Under the pieces are notes generated by a model. That model did not search any database. It was not told the DNA's origin and worked only from the letters and a program-made list of their open reading frames with translations. Positions 6,704 through 15,045 of a stretch of DNA of 36,114 nt are shown here, one piece after another. A program made the translations under genes and the position numbers. Every line of letters starts with the position of its first letter. Within the stretch, counting starts at the first letter, position 1. Where the stretch lies: NCBI GenBank assembly GCA_012839235.1, contig DUNS01000077.1, positions 1 through 36,114 of the forward strand, read 5' to 3'. Origin of the DNA: Clostridiales bacterium (GTDB lineage Bacteria; Bacillota; Clostridia; Lachnospirales; Lachnospiraceae).

Positions 6704-8926
6704 GTGGCAGAAGAAATAGAAGGATATGTAGATAAAATCATATATCATAATGATGAAAATGGTTATTCTGTTATTAGTCTTCAGACTGAGGATGATGAAA
6801 TAACTTGTGTAGGTACCTTCCCTTTTATCAGCGAAGGTGAGTTTTTTGCAGCTTCTGGTAGCTATACAGATCACCCTATTTATGGTGCACAATTCATGAT
6901 AGAAAATTATGATAGAAAAGAGCCAGAGGATATCTTCTCGATAGAAAGATATTTGGGATCAGGGGCATTAAAGGGAATTGGACCTGTTATTGCCAAACGG
7001 ATAGTAAAAAAGTTTAAGGGTGATACATTAAGAATCATGGAAGAGGAGCCTGAGCGTCTTTCAGAGATTAAAGGTATTAGTGACAGGATAGCTAGAGATA
7101 TTAGTATTCAATTTGAAGAAAAAAGAGATATGCGTAATGCTATGATTTTTCTTCAAAAATATAATATCACCGGTAATTTGGCAGTTAAGATATTTCAGGA
7201 ATATGGTAATAAAATGAATGACATAATAAAAGAAAACCCTTACCGACTAGCAGAGGATATCTCTGGAGTTGGTTTTAAAACTGCTGATGAGATAGCACAA
7301 AGGATAGGTATAGGGAGTGATTCCGATTATAGAATCAAGGCAGGTATACTTTATACTTTGCTACAGGCCAGTAATGAAGGTCATATTTATTTGCCTGAAA
7401 AAGAGTTGCTTCATAGAGCAAAGATATTATTAAATGCGGATGATGAAGCTATTAATAGACAGATGATGACCCTTAATATAGAGAAGAAGATAATTGTTAG
7501 GGAAATGAGGGAAACTAATTTCGTCTATTCAGCAATTTTTTATTATATGGAGCTTAATATTGCTAGAATGCTTCATGACCTTAATATACCTTATGAACTT
7601 GAGCCGGAATATGTGAAGAAGCATGTTGTAGCCATAGAAGAGCATTTTGATATTGAGCTAGAGGAATTACAGAGGAAAGCAGTTATTGAGGCAGCGGCTA
7701 ATGGGCTTCTTATAATTACTGGTGGACCTGGAACTGGTAAAACCACAACTATTAATGCTATTATAAAGTTATTTGAAAAAGAAGGTATGGATATTCTTTT
7801 AGCTGCTCCTACAGGTCGAGCGGCCAAGAGAATGACTGAAACAACTGGTTATGAAGCAAAAACAATACACAGGCTATTAGAACTATCTAAGCTTTCTGAG
7901 GGAGAGGACAGTCATTATTCCTTCGAAAGAAATGAAAACAACCCTCTAGAAACTGATGTATTAATTATAGATGAAATGTCCATGGTTGACATAACCTTAA
8001 TGAATGCATTACTTAAAGCAGTGTCAGTTGGAACAAGGCTTATATTAGTAGGGGATGTCAATCAATTACCCAGTGTTGGACCGGGGAATGTTTTAAAGGA
8101 TATTATAGAATCAAATTGCTTTAATGTTGTTAAACTAGATAGAATATTTCGTCAGGCCGCAGACAGTGATATAATAGTCAATGCTCATAAAATAAATGCA
8201 GGAGAGCATATCAACCTAGATAATAAGAGCAGGGATTTCTTTTATTTAAATCGTCCAACTGCAGATATTATTATTGCTGTAATGATAAACCTCATTAAGA
8301 ATAAACTTCCTAAGTATGTTAATGCAACACCCTATGATATACAGGTATTAACGCCAATGAGAAAAGGTGAATTAGGTGTAGAAAGACTTAACCAAGTTTT
8401 ACAGCAAGCACTTAATCCTAAAGCACATGATAAGAAAGAGAAGGAATACCACCAGAATATCTACCGTGAAGGAGATAAGGTGATGCAGATAAAAAATAAT
8501 TATCAAACATCCTGGGAGGTCAAAAATCAATTTGGTATATCAATACAATCAGGAACCGGGGTGTTTAATGGAGATTGTGGAATTATTAAAGAAATCAATC
8601 TATTTTCCGAACGTTTACTCGTAGAATTTGATGATAACCGTTTGGTAGATTATCCATTTACACAATTGGACGAACTTGAGCTTGCTTATGCAGTTACCAT
8701 TCATAAGTCTCAAGGAAGCGAATATCCAGCTGTAGTTTTACCCATACTAGACGGACCTAAGCTTCTTTTCAACCGAAATCTCCTTTATACAGCTGTAACA
8801 AGAGCAAAAAATTGCGTTACAATTGTTGGTAGTGATGTGATGCTACAATCTATGATAGACAATAAGAGTGAGCAAAGCAGATTTTCAAGCTTATGCCAAC
8901 GGATTATGGAGTTGAGAAAAGACTGA
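6704..8926 (+). CDS. recD2: RecD2-type 5'-3' DNA helicase
   Basis: RecD2 is a superfamily 1B helicase moving 5' to 3' on DNA, found in bacteria as a stand-alone protein implicated in DNA repair and replication-fork maintenance rather than as part of RecBCD. The 740 residues match the family. The N-terminal domain (OB-like, then helix-hairpin-helix segments LGSGALKGIGPVIAKRI and ISGVGFKTADEIAQRIG) is characteristic of RecD2. The helicase core has Walker A GGPGTGKTT (from residue 340), AAPTGRAAKRM (motif Ia), LIIDEMSMVD (Walker B), LVGDVNQLPSVGPGNVL (motif III), and C-terminal AVTIHKSQGSEYPAVV and LLYTAVTRAK. The GTG start is chosen because TAGGAGG precedes it at the right distance. It is read with the following genes or alone. 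Confidence 0.96.
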   Translation: MAEEIEGYVDKIIYHNDENGYSVISLQTEDDEITCVGTFPFISEGEFFAASGSYTDHPIYGAQFMIENYDRKEPEDIFSIERYLGSGALKGIGPVIAKRIVKKFKGDTLRIMEEEPERLSEIKGISDRIARDISIQFEEKRDMRNAMIFLQKYNITGNLAVKIFQEYGNKMNDIIKENPYRLAEDISGVGFKTADEIAQRIGIGSDSDYRIKAGILYTLLQASNEGHIYLPEKELLHRAKILLNADDEAINRQMMTLNIEKKIIVREMRETNFVYSAIFYYMELNIARMLHDLNIPYELEPEYVKKHVVAIEEHFDIELEELQRKAVIEAAANGLLIITGGPGTGKTTTINAIIKLFEKEGMDILLAAPTGRAAKRMTETTGYEAKTIHRLLELSKLSEGEDSHYSFERNENNPLETDVLIIDEMSMVDITLMNALLKAVSVGTRLILVGDVNQLPSVGPGNVLKDIIESNCFNVVKLDRIFRQAADSDIIVNAHKINAGEHINLDNKSRDFFYLNRPTADIIIAVMINLIKNKLPKYVNATPYDIQVLTPMRKGELGVERLNQVLQQALNPKAHDKKEKEYHQNIYREGDKVMQIKNNYQTSWEVKNQFGISIQSGTGVFNGDCGIIKEINLFSERLLVEFDDNRLVDYPFTQLDELELAYAVTIHKSQGSEYPAVVLPILDGPKLLFNRNLLYTAVTRAKNCVTIVGSDVMLQSMIDNKSEQSRFSSLCQRIMELRKD

Positions 8927-9031
8927 TTCGATATGGACATTTTACCTATAAGATTAGGGCTAACTGGTGAAAATACCTAGTTATATAAATTATTGGTGCA
9001 ATATATGGAAAATTGCGTTATAATAATATAC

Positions 9032-9076
9032 ATGAAAGAAAAATCTTTCATATATAAGTTTGAGTCTTAGACTCAA
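9032..9076 (+). other. two leader hairpins before the nucleotidyltransferase gene
   Basis: ATGAAAGA-AAAA-TCTTTCAT (9032-9051) and TTGAGTC-TTA-GACTCAA (9060-9076) are perfect small stems just after a possible -10 box (TATAAT, 9019-9024) with no clear -35. They probably lie at the 5' end of the nucleotidyltransferase mRNA. No T-run follows, so they are not terminators. Confidence 0.4.
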
Positions 9077-9123
9077 GTTTAAATGCAATGAAGAAGTGAA
9101 AGTTTTAGTAGGAGGAAGCATAC

Positions 9124-10035
9124 ATGTCTACAACATCCTTAGTTATTATGGCTGCCGGTATGGGAAGCCGATTTGGTGGTATCAAACAATTGGAGCCAGT
9201 TGGTCCTAGTGGAGAGATTATTATGGATTATTCTATCTATGATGCACTAGAGGCTGGATTTAATAAAGTTGTTTTTATTATTCGTAAGGATCTAGAAAAA
9301 GATTTTAAAGAAGTGGTTGGTAATAGAATTGAGAAATTAGTTGAGGTAGAGTATGTATTTCAAGATTTGGATGACCTACCAGCAGGATTTACAAAACCTG
9401 AGGGTAGAACGAAGCCTTGGGGGACTGGCCAAGCAATTCTCTGCTGTAAGGACGTAGTCAATGAGCCATTTGTTGTAATTAACGCAGATGATTATTACGG
9501 TAAAGAGGCCTTTACTAAGATTTATGAATTTCTTAATAAAACTGATGGTGATGATAAGTATTGTATGGCTGGTTTCATTCTGGGAAATACCTTAAGTGAT
9601 AATGGCACGGTGACTAGAGGCATATGTAAGGGTGAGAATAATCTCTTAAAGGATATAGTTGAGACCTCAGGTATTATTAGAGAAGGTGACCATGCGACTG
9701 CTATAGATAGCGAAGGTAATCCAATAAAGTTAGATATAGAAAGTCTAGTATCTATGAATATGTGGGGATTTAAACCAAGCTTATTCGCCGAATTAGAGAA
9801 AGATTTTATAGATTTCCAGACTAAGCTTACAGATAAGGATAATATGAAAAAAGAGTTTTTATTACCTGATGCTGTTGGCAAACTAATTAATAATATGAAG
9901 GCTCAAGTATCAATTCTAAAGACTTCGGATAAATGGTTTGGTGTAACCTATAGGGAAGATAAGGAAATGGTAGTGAATTCGTTTTTAGAATTAGTAGATA
10001 AGGGTATTTATCCTTCTAAGCTTTTTAAGAATTAG
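9124..10035 (+). CDS. sugar nucleotidyltransferase-like protein
   Basis: The 303-residue protein belongs to the NTP-transferase (GT-A fold) superfamily that activates sugars as NDP-sugars; the actual substrate is not evident. The N-terminal nucleotide-binding motif is AAGMGSRFGGIKQL (about residues 10-23), with the conserved PVGPSGEIIMDYSIYDA segment and the metal-binding acidic pair in VVINADDYYG (about 118-127). GTGQAILCC before it is also typical. The remainder differs from standard GalU or RmlA in my reading, so I give no symbol. ATG follows AGGAGG. It is 9 bases upstream of comF and may be cotranscribed with it, although no functional link is known. Confidence 0.8.
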   Translation: MSTTSLVIMAAGMGSRFGGIKQLEPVGPSGEIIMDYSIYDALEAGFNKVVFIIRKDLEKDFKEVVGNRIEKLVEVEYVFQDLDDLPAGFTKPEGRTKPWGTGQAILCCKDVVNEPFVVINADDYYGKEAFTKIYEFLNKTDGDDKYCMAGFILGNTLSDNGTVTRGICKGENNLLKDIVETSGIIREGDHATAIDSEGNPIKLDIESLVSMNMWGFKPSLFAELEKDFIDFQTKLTDKDNMKKEFLLPDAVGKLINNMKAQVSILKTSDKWFGVTYREDKEMVVNSFLELVDKGIYPSKLFKN

Positions 10036-10044
10036 GAGTATTAA

Positions 10045-10767
10045 TTGTTTCAAAATATTATTGATTTGATTTATCCGGTAAGATGCCCTGTATGTGGTGA
10101 GATTGTAATTCCCAAGGGTAATAGGATATGCGAACCCTGCAAAAGAAAGCTTCAGTATATAAGAGAACCCCGCTGCAAGAAATGTAGTAAGCCTATAGAA
10201 TTAGAAGAAAGTGAATTCTGTAGCGATTGCCAGCGTAAAGATTACCATTTTACTAAAGGGTATTCAGTCTGGGTTTATGATGATGTTATGAAACGTTCTA
10301 TTGCTGATTTTAAGTATCACAAAAAAAAGGAATATGCATTGTTCTACGTAGAAGAGTTGCTTCGAATTTATGGAGAGGCAATTCTACAATATGCTCCTGA
10401 TGTTATTATGCCTATTCCTATACATAATAGTAAGTTTAGACAAAGAGGATATAACCAAGCTGAGCTAATAGCTAACATGGTAGGAAAAGAATTAAATATT
10501 AAAGTTATTAGTGATTTATTGGTTCGAAACAGAAAGACTATACCACAAAAGCAATTAAGTGATAAGGAACGACTTCGTAATCTTAAGAAGGCCTTTGAGT
10601 TTAATGGGACTGTTGCAGAAAAACATGGTAAAGTGATTAATAAATTATTGATAGTAGATGATATATTTACTACTGGTAGTACTATAGAAGCTTGTGCTAA
10701 TGTATTAAAATCCAATGGAATTAATGATATCTGTTTTATCACATTATGTATTGGTAAAAATTTTTAG
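10045..10767 (+). CDS. comF: ComF-family phosphoribosyltransferase-like protein
   Basis: ComF (ComFC) proteins are phosphoribosyltransferase-fold proteins with an N-terminal zinc ribbon, required for DNA uptake in competent bacteria and present in many others. The 240-residue protein has four CxxC pairs near the N-terminus (CPVCG, CEPC, CKKC, CSDC; residues about 13-58) and the PRPP-binding motif LLIVDDIFTTGSTIEAC near residue 200-216. The RGYNQAELIA segment is also a ComF hallmark. The start is TTG; TTAGGAG sits 7-8 bases ahead and no ATG is available upstream in frame. Between a nucleotidyltransferase gene and a yvyF-like gene, it repeats the comFC-yvyF order of Bacillus. No comEA/comEC genes are in the window. 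Confidence 0.92.
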   Translation: MFQNIIDLIYPVRCPVCGEIVIPKGNRICEPCKRKLQYIREPRCKKCSKPIELEESEFCSDCQRKDYHFTKGYSVWVYDDVMKRSIADFKYHKKKEYALFYVEELLRIYGEAILQYAPDVIMPIPIHNSKFRQRGYNQAELIANMVGKELNIKVISDLLVRNRKTIPQKQLSDKERLRNLKKAFEFNGTVAEKHGKVINKLLIVDDIFTTGSTIEACANVLKSNGINDICFITLCIGKNF

Positions 10768-10822
10768 GAGGTAAGTGCAATAACAAAGTTTGCAGCTTAT
10801 GTAGAAAGGAATGATTTCTTGT

Positions 10823-11224
10823 ATGGATGTTAGAAATTGCAAAGAGTGTGGAAGGTTATTCAATTATTTGACTGGGCCTCCCTTGTGTCCAGGTTGTACA
10901 AAAAAATTGGATGATGTATTTGAGAAAGTAAAAGAGTATGTATATGATCATCCAAGAGTTGATATGCAAGAGGTTTCTGAGGAGTTTGATGTGCCTATAT
11001 CTCAAATTAGGCAATGGATTAGAGAGGAAAGATTAGCCTTTGCAGATGATTCCATGATAGGGCTTGAATGTGAGCGGTGTGGAATTTTAATTAAAACTGG
11101 ACGTTTTTGCAAATTATGTAAGGATAAAATAGCAAGAGGACTTACAGAATTGTATCCAGAGGAAAAAGTTGTTGTAAAACAACCAGATCCACATGATAGT
11201 GCTAGAATGAGATTCCTAAAATAG
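10823..11224 (+). CDS. YvyF-like flagellar operon protein with zinc-binding and HTH segments
   Basis: The 133-residue protein matches the YvyF/TIGR03826-type flagellar proteins that follow comFC in Bacillus and precede flgM. It has an N-terminal cysteine cluster (CKECGRLFNYL, CPGC), a central winged-helix-like part (VDMQEVSEEFDVPISQIRQWIREERL, residues about 46-71) and a second cluster (CERCG, CKLC). It is thought to act in flagellar gene regulation. I chose ATG at 10823: the in-frame ATG at 10811 sits right against the AAAGGA site with no spacing. No flgM follows here; instead the convergent cvfB gene begins. A long inverted repeat separates the two (11244-11305). Confidence 0.78.
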   Translation: MDVRNCKECGRLFNYLTGPPLCPGCTKKLDDVFEKVKEYVYDHPRVDMQEVSEEFDVPISQIRQWIREERLAFADDSMIGLECERCGILIKTGRFCKLCKDKIARGLTELYPEEKVVVKQPDPHDSARMRFLK

Positions 11225-11243
11225 TATTTGTTTATAATATAGG

Positions 11244-11305
11244 TAAGGCAGGAGCCCTACACTATCCGAATTCCATCATCGGTTATTGTAATTGCTCCTG
11301 CCTTA
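11244..11305. repeat. 12-bp perfect inverted repeat spanning the end of cvfB
   Basis: TAAGGCAGGAGC (11244-11255) and GCTCCTGCCTTA (11294-11305) are perfect complements separated by 38 bases. One arm lies outside cvfB, the other encodes its residues KAGA near the C-terminus. It could close a large hairpin at the ends of two convergent mRNAs. There is no clear T-run on either side, so a standard terminator is not certain. Confidence 0.6.
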
Positions 11306-12093
11306 TATAGTCTTCCTATAGCTCTTTTAAAGCTATTTTTACTGAGGTTAAATTCGGATTTAATTGTATCCGGATTCGATTTGTCGTTATAAGGGAGAAA
11401 CCCATGGGCTGCCTTGAGTTTTTCCATTATCATTACAGCATCTTCATCCATTTGTATATAGGATTTTTTTCTAAGGCTTAGGGTTAATTTACCATCATCT
11501 CTAACCTGAGTAACTCTTCCAGTAATATTGTCTCCGATTTTTATAGGGACAAAGATCTCATTATGTGGTATCATAGCGGAATATTTATTATCCACTGCCA
11601 CAAATACTCCAAAGCTATCTACAAATTCATAAACTGTTCCTGTTACCACATCATCCTTTTTGTAGGGAGCCTCAGTGGACAGAATATCGTATACTTTCAT
11701 AGTTGCACAAAGGCGATTGCTTTTATCAAGATAAAGGGAGACCAAAACACTATCCCCTTCTTTTATCTCTGCAGTCTGCTCTTTATAGGGAAGGAGGAGA
11801 TCTTTCATCAGACCCCAGTCAAGGAAAGCTCCTATGTTATTAACTTCTTTAACCTTTAATACAGCTAACTCACCTAATGTTAGAGGAACTTTTGCTGTGG
11901 TAGCTATTTCCCGATCCTCAGAATCCCTGTAAAGAAAAACTCTAATATGGTCCCCAGCCACCGTTCCTTCAGGAACCTCGCTTTTGGGTAATAGTATACT
12001 AGTCTTCCCATCAGAATCTATTTCTCCAAGATATATTCCAAAATCAGTTTGTTTAATAACCTCTAAGGTTTGGTATTTTCCAAGTTCAATCAT
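11257..12093 (-). CDS. cvfB: CvfB-type S1 RNA-binding protein
   Basis: The 278-residue protein is built of S1-like RNA-binding domains followed by a winged helix, as in CvfB of staphylococci and streptococci, which influences virulence gene expression. The first S1-like unit spans about residues 1-60, the second (ELAVLKVKEVNNIGAFLDWGL) about 70-140, and the third (VVTGTVYEFVDSFGVFVAVDN...LTLSLRKKS) about 150-215; the C-terminal segment SEFNLSKNSFKRAIGRLYKAGAI looks like a winged helix. The start at 12093 is chosen because AGAAAGGATTACAAT precedes it; a longer frame begins at 12189, inside the upstream thioesterase gene. It lies 37 bases after the thioesterase gene on the same strand, probably in one operon. 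Confidence 0.85.
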   Translation of the reverse strand: MIELGKYQTLEVIKQTDFGIYLGEIDSDGKTSILLPKSEVPEGTVAGDHIRVFLYRDSEDREIATTAKVPLTLGELAVLKVKEVNNIGAFLDWGLMKDLLLPYKEQTAEIKEGDSVLVSLYLDKSNRLCATMKVYDILSTEAPYKKDDVVTGTVYEFVDSFGVFVAVDNKYSAMIPHNEIFVPIKIGDNITGRVTQVRDDGKLTLSLRKKSYIQMDEDAVMIMEKLKAAHGFLPYNDKSNPDTIKSEFNLSKNSFKRAIGRLYKAGAITITDDGIRIV

Positions 12094-12130
12094 ATTGTAA
12101 TCCTTTCTAATAAAAAACTTTGGCTGATGC

Positions 12131-12835
12131 TTAACTTTCAGTAAATTCAATAATGGCATATGGCTTTTCTTTGGTATCACAAAGAGCAACTGTATAGAGA
12201 TTTTTATCTCTACTTGTTCTTGGTAATATTATATCTGCAAGAACTGCTTGTTTCTTGTATTCTACCCTAAAAGCTGAAACCTTAAAATCTTCAGGGAGAA
12301 ATTCCTCAGCCATCTTTATGTACTGCCCATTATTTACATGGTTATAGGAATCGATATTTGATTTAACTACAGGAAATGTAGGATGATTATTCATATCATC
12401 AGGTAGCTTGATCTTGCGATTAGCATATTCCATTGGATATGGTGTTTCTAACTTATAACCACTATCCTCAGGAACCCTAGTTGGGCGTCCGGTTAGAGTG
12501 TCTACATATACCCAGATGGAGTTGGCAACATTTAATACTACACCTTCTTGGTCTTTCATAATAAAATTTCTATAACCATAACAGCCATTAAAATTATAAG
12601 GCCATGTGCCAATAGTAATATAATCTCCAAGAAGGACAGGCTTTTTAATTTCCACTTGCCAGCTACTAAGTAACCATACTCTGTTTTTGCTCTGCAAATA
12701 GTCAAATCCAATATTTAAATCCTCGGATTGGAATGTACTGCAATCCTGATAATAATTAACGATTGAGGTTAAGTCTAGAACCCCTTTGTGGTGGTTGATT
12801 TCACTAAATCGAACTCTGCTATCAAATGTATACAT
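12131..12835 (-). CDS. acyl-ACP thioesterase (FatA/FatB type)
   Basis: This 234-residue protein hydrolyses acyl-ACP to free fatty acid, as in plant FatA/FatB and the bacterial homologues. The double hotdog fold is indicated by the N-terminal VRFSEIN...LDLTSIVNYYQDCSTFQSEDL, the YGYRNFIM and the IWVYVDTLTGRPTRVPED segments of the first unit, and the second hotdog motif NIDSYNHVNNGQYIKMAEEFLP (around residues 159-180), where Asn/His near DSYNHVNNG are the usual active-site residues. The C-terminal part EYKKQAVLADIILPRT is also typical. It is transcribed toward cvfB. Its 5' leader carries one of the TATAATATMCACGA repeat elements (12867-13004). Confidence 0.88.
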   Translation of the reverse strand: MYTFDSRVRFSEINHHKGVLDLTSIVNYYQDCSTFQSEDLNIGFDYLQSKNRVWLLSSWQVEIKKPVLLGDYITIGTWPYNFNGCYGYRNFIMKDQEGVVLNVANSIWVYVDTLTGRPTRVPEDSGYKLETPYPMEYANRKIKLPDDMNNHPTFPVVKSNIDSYNHVNNGQYIKMAEEFLPEDFKVSAFRVEYKKQAVLADIILPRTSRDKNLYTVALCDTKEKPYAIIEFTES

Positions 12836-12866
12836 ATCAGAACCTTTCTAACTTAACATAAGTTTA

Positions 12867-12998
12867 CAGATTAGGAACTCGAATGCTGCACATTCTCGTT
12901 CACGTTGCACTTATCAATCCAAGCTATAGCATTTCTTCGTGCAAGCACGATAAATGCTCTATCTTATATTGACTAATCTGCTTATCGTGTATATTATA
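12867..12998 (-). repeat. structured repeat element with -10 box in the thioesterase leader (family 1)
   Basis: On the - strand it begins with TATAAT (12998-12993) and then TATACACGATAAG, and ends in GAGTTCCTAATCTG. CTAATCTG (12973-12980) pairs perfectly with CAGATTAG (12867-12874). Within are further hairpins: AGCATTT/AAATGCT enclosing CGTGC/GCACG near 12928-12957, and GAATG-CTGCA-CATTC at 12881-12895. Two more copies in this window have the same ends but different middles (25266-25316, 33789-33842). Confidence 0.7.
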
Positions 12999-13049
12999 AC
13001 ACTATTTCCAAGTTTTATATACTCTATATTTATTCGTAGGTAAAATGAG

Positions 13050-13120
13050 CACAGTCTGAATTACATTCAGAGGTAAGCAGGCATAGCAGAAGTTCCCATA
13101 GGATGCTTCTCCGGTTAAGG
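13050..13120 (+). repeat. repeat fragment with GTCTGAAT hairpin and GAAGTTCCCATAG core (families 2 and 4)
   Basis: TCTGAAT-TAC-ATTCAGA (13055-13071) is nearly identical to the hairpin at 30133-30151. Downstream, AGAAGTTCCCATAGGATGCTT (13088-13108) recurs in inverted orientation at 30023-30046 with one gap and few changes. It lies upstream of the methyltransferase gene. Confidence 0.6.
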
Positions 13121-13215
13121 ACATGTTAATTTGTAGGGAAATAACTGTAAGGATAAGGCTAGAAATATATATAATAGTTTGTTATAATAAATTAACCTTG
13201 AAGGGGGGAATATAA

Positions 13216-13797
13216 GTGGGGACCTTAGATTATTATAATAGTCATTCTGAAGAGTTTTATGAATATACTAAAGACATTAGTATGGAGGAGCATTGGAATG
13301 TATTCACTGATCTACTGCCGGATAATGGAAGTATACTTGATCTTGGATGTGGGTCCGGAAGAGATAGTGTCTATTTTATGTCCAGGGGCTTTGATGTTAC
13401 TGCACTAGATGGCTCTGAAAACATGTGTAATTTGGCCAGTATTCATATTGGACAAGAAGTATTACACATGGAATTCCAAGACATTGATTTTGACCAGGTT
13501 TTTGATGGTGTCTGGGCTAATGCTTCACTTCATCATGTTCCTAGTAATGAAATAGATGAGATATTAGAAAAAGTAGTAAAAAGCTTGAAAATAAATGGGA
13601 TAATGTATATGTCTTTCCACTATGGTGAAGAGGAAGGCTTACAGGATGAGAGATATTATACTGATTATAGGACAAGAACTCTAAAAGAATTAATTAGTAG
13701 ATTTGAGAAGCTTGAACTGATTGATATTAGAAAAAGCCAGGATATAATCCCTGGTAGAGATGTTCAATGGATATATGCTCTAGTAAGGAAAATATGA
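13216..13797 (+). CDS. class I SAM-dependent methyltransferase
   Basis: The 193-residue protein has a Rossmann SAM-binding core: motif I ILDLGCGSGRDSVYF (about residues 40-54), the acidic end of the second strand in VTALDGSENM, and the FDGVWANASLHHV segment (motif IV region, about 97-109). A late GIMYMSFHYGEEEG follows the usual post-motif. It resembles small-molecule and tellurite-resistance-type methyltransferases, but the acceptor substrate cannot be read from the sequence. The start is GTG with a very strong AAGGGGGGAA site; this is preferred over later ATGs. It stands alone in a divergent region. Confidence 0.85.
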   Translation: MGTLDYYNSHSEEFYEYTKDISMEEHWNVFTDLLPDNGSILDLGCGSGRDSVYFMSRGFDVTALDGSENMCNLASIHIGQEVLHMEFQDIDFDQVFDGVWANASLHHVPSNEIDEILEKVVKSLKINGIMYMSFHYGEEEGLQDERYYTDYRTRTLKELISRFEKLELIDIRKSQDIIPGRDVQWIYALVRKI

Positions 13798-13903
13798 GAT
13801 TATATGGCTCTGTAACTTTGATACAGACCCTATGTAACTAATAATATATATTATTTGAAGGTTCAATAACATTGATATTGGTAAAAATCAAGGAGGTATA
13901 AAT

Positions 13904-14818
13904 ATGATTTATGATGTAATAATCATTGGCTCGGGCCCTGCAGGCTTATCGGCTGCAATTTATGGAAAAAGGGCTGAGTTAAGTTTAGTTGTTATAGAGA
14001 AGGCAGCACTTAGTGGTGGACAAATAATTAATACGACTGAAGTTGATAATTATCCCGGTTTTATAGGAATATCTGGCTTCGATCTTAGTATGAAATTAAG
14101 AGAACATTCTGATAGCCTTGAGACAGAATTTATTACCGGTGAGGTAAAGGACCTAAGTCTTGACGGGGAAACTAAGGTTATAACACTAGATGATGGAACA
14201 AAACTAAGAGCTAAAGCAATTATAATTGCTAGTGGAGGAGTTCCAAGGCATTTAGGAGTAGAAGGAGAAAAGGACCTGGCAGGTATGGGTGTATCCTATT
14301 GTGCAACTTGCGACGGAGCTTTTTTCAGAAATAAAGATGTTGTGGTAGTTGGTGGTGGAGATACAGCCGTTGAAGATGCCATATTTTTATCCCGTATAAG
14401 TAGAAAGGTTTATGTGGTTCATAGAAGAGATGAGTTTAGAGCTAAGAAGGGATCGGTAACCAAGCTGCTTTCCTTGGAGAATGTCACTGTTCTTTGGGAT
14501 AGTGTTGTAGAAAAAATTAATGGAGATGATGTTACTGAATCCATTACAATTAAGAATGTAAAGACTAATGAAATTAATGAATATGATGTATCCGGAGTAT
14601 TTATTGCAGTTGGATATATCCCCAACTCCGGACCATTTAAGGATATTGTAGCTACAGACAAGAGCGGTCACATTATCGCTGGTGAAAACTGCGAAACTAA
14701 TGTACCAGGAATTATTGCTGCAGGTGATGTACGAACAAAGGAATTAAGACAGATTGTTACGGCAGCATCCGACGGCGCGATGGCTATTACAGCAGTAGAA
14801 AAATACTTAAATCAATAA
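13904..14818 (+). CDS. trxB: thioredoxin-disulfide reductase
   Basis: This flavoenzyme moves electrons from NADPH through FAD and a redox disulfide to thioredoxin. The 304-residue length is normal. The FAD-binding IIGSGPAGLSAA is at residues 7-18, the active-site CATC at 133-136 (YCATCDGAFF), the NADPH-binding VVVGGGDTAVEDA at about 145-157, HRRDEFRA just after, and the C-terminal FAD motif PGIIAAGDVRTKELRQIVTAASDGAMAI at the end. ATG follows CAAGGAGG at ideal distance. No thioredoxin gene is adjacent. A perfect-stem small hairpin (TCTGTA/TACAGA, 13811-13829) lies in the upstream spacer. The gene appears complete and ordinary. Confidence 0.96.
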   Translation: MIYDVIIIGSGPAGLSAAIYGKRAELSLVVIEKAALSGGQIINTTEVDNYPGFIGISGFDLSMKLREHSDSLETEFITGEVKDLSLDGETKVITLDDGTKLRAKAIIIASGGVPRHLGVEGEKDLAGMGVSYCATCDGAFFRNKDVVVVGGGDTAVEDAIFLSRISRKVYVVHRRDEFRAKKGSVTKLLSLENVTVLWDSVVEKINGDDVTESITIKNVKTNEINEYDVSGVFIAVGYIPNSGPFKDIVATDKSGHIIAGENCETNVPGIIAAGDVRTKELRQIVTAASDGAMAITAVEKYLNQ

Positions 14819-14866
14819 AATAATTTAATATCTCCCAAGAATCCTTGTTTTAGTGGTTATTTCTTA

Positions 14867-14895
14867 TTGACACATGATTGTGATTTTGCTATAAT
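14867..14895 (+). promoter_or_regulatory. consensus SigA promoter for the NlpC/P60 gene
   Basis: TTGACA (14867-14872), a 17-base spacer and TATAAT (14890-14895) are a perfect match to the SigA consensus. The start site would be near 14902, giving a leader of about 145 bases. Confidence 0.85.
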
Positions 14896-14946
14896 CAAAT
14901 CAATATATTTAATAATTTTGTAACATTTAATACACAGTAACTGCGT

Positions 14947-15003
14947 GTTTGTTATAAACGGTTGATTATAGAGACAAGATTTCGTTTATTATAAACTGTT
15001 GAT
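14947..15003 (+). repeat. two direct copies of a 20-bp palindrome-containing motif in the NlpC/P60 leader
   Basis: GTTTRTTATAAACKGTTGAT occurs at 14947-14966 and 14984-15003, 18 of 20 bases identical, 37 bp apart. Each begins with a near-palindrome GTTTRTTATAAAC (perfect in the second copy). They lie between the promoter and the ATG at 15046. They look like paired operator sites, though RNA-level action is possible. Confidence 0.65.
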
Positions 15004-15045
15004 AAGAGTAATTTGATTACTTGTGATACTTGGGAGGAAATATTC

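Larger units (their letters stand above)
12836..13215. other. 380-base divergent intergenic region
   Basis: It holds the structured leader element of the thioesterase gene on the - strand (12867-12998), a repeat fragment with a perfect hairpin and the GAAGTTCCCATAG core (13050-13120) and, on the + strand, TATAAT-like boxes at 13170-13175 and 13183-13188 without convincing -35 partners ahead of the methyltransferase gene (ribosome binding site AAGGGGGGA at about 13201-13209). Confidence 0.5.
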
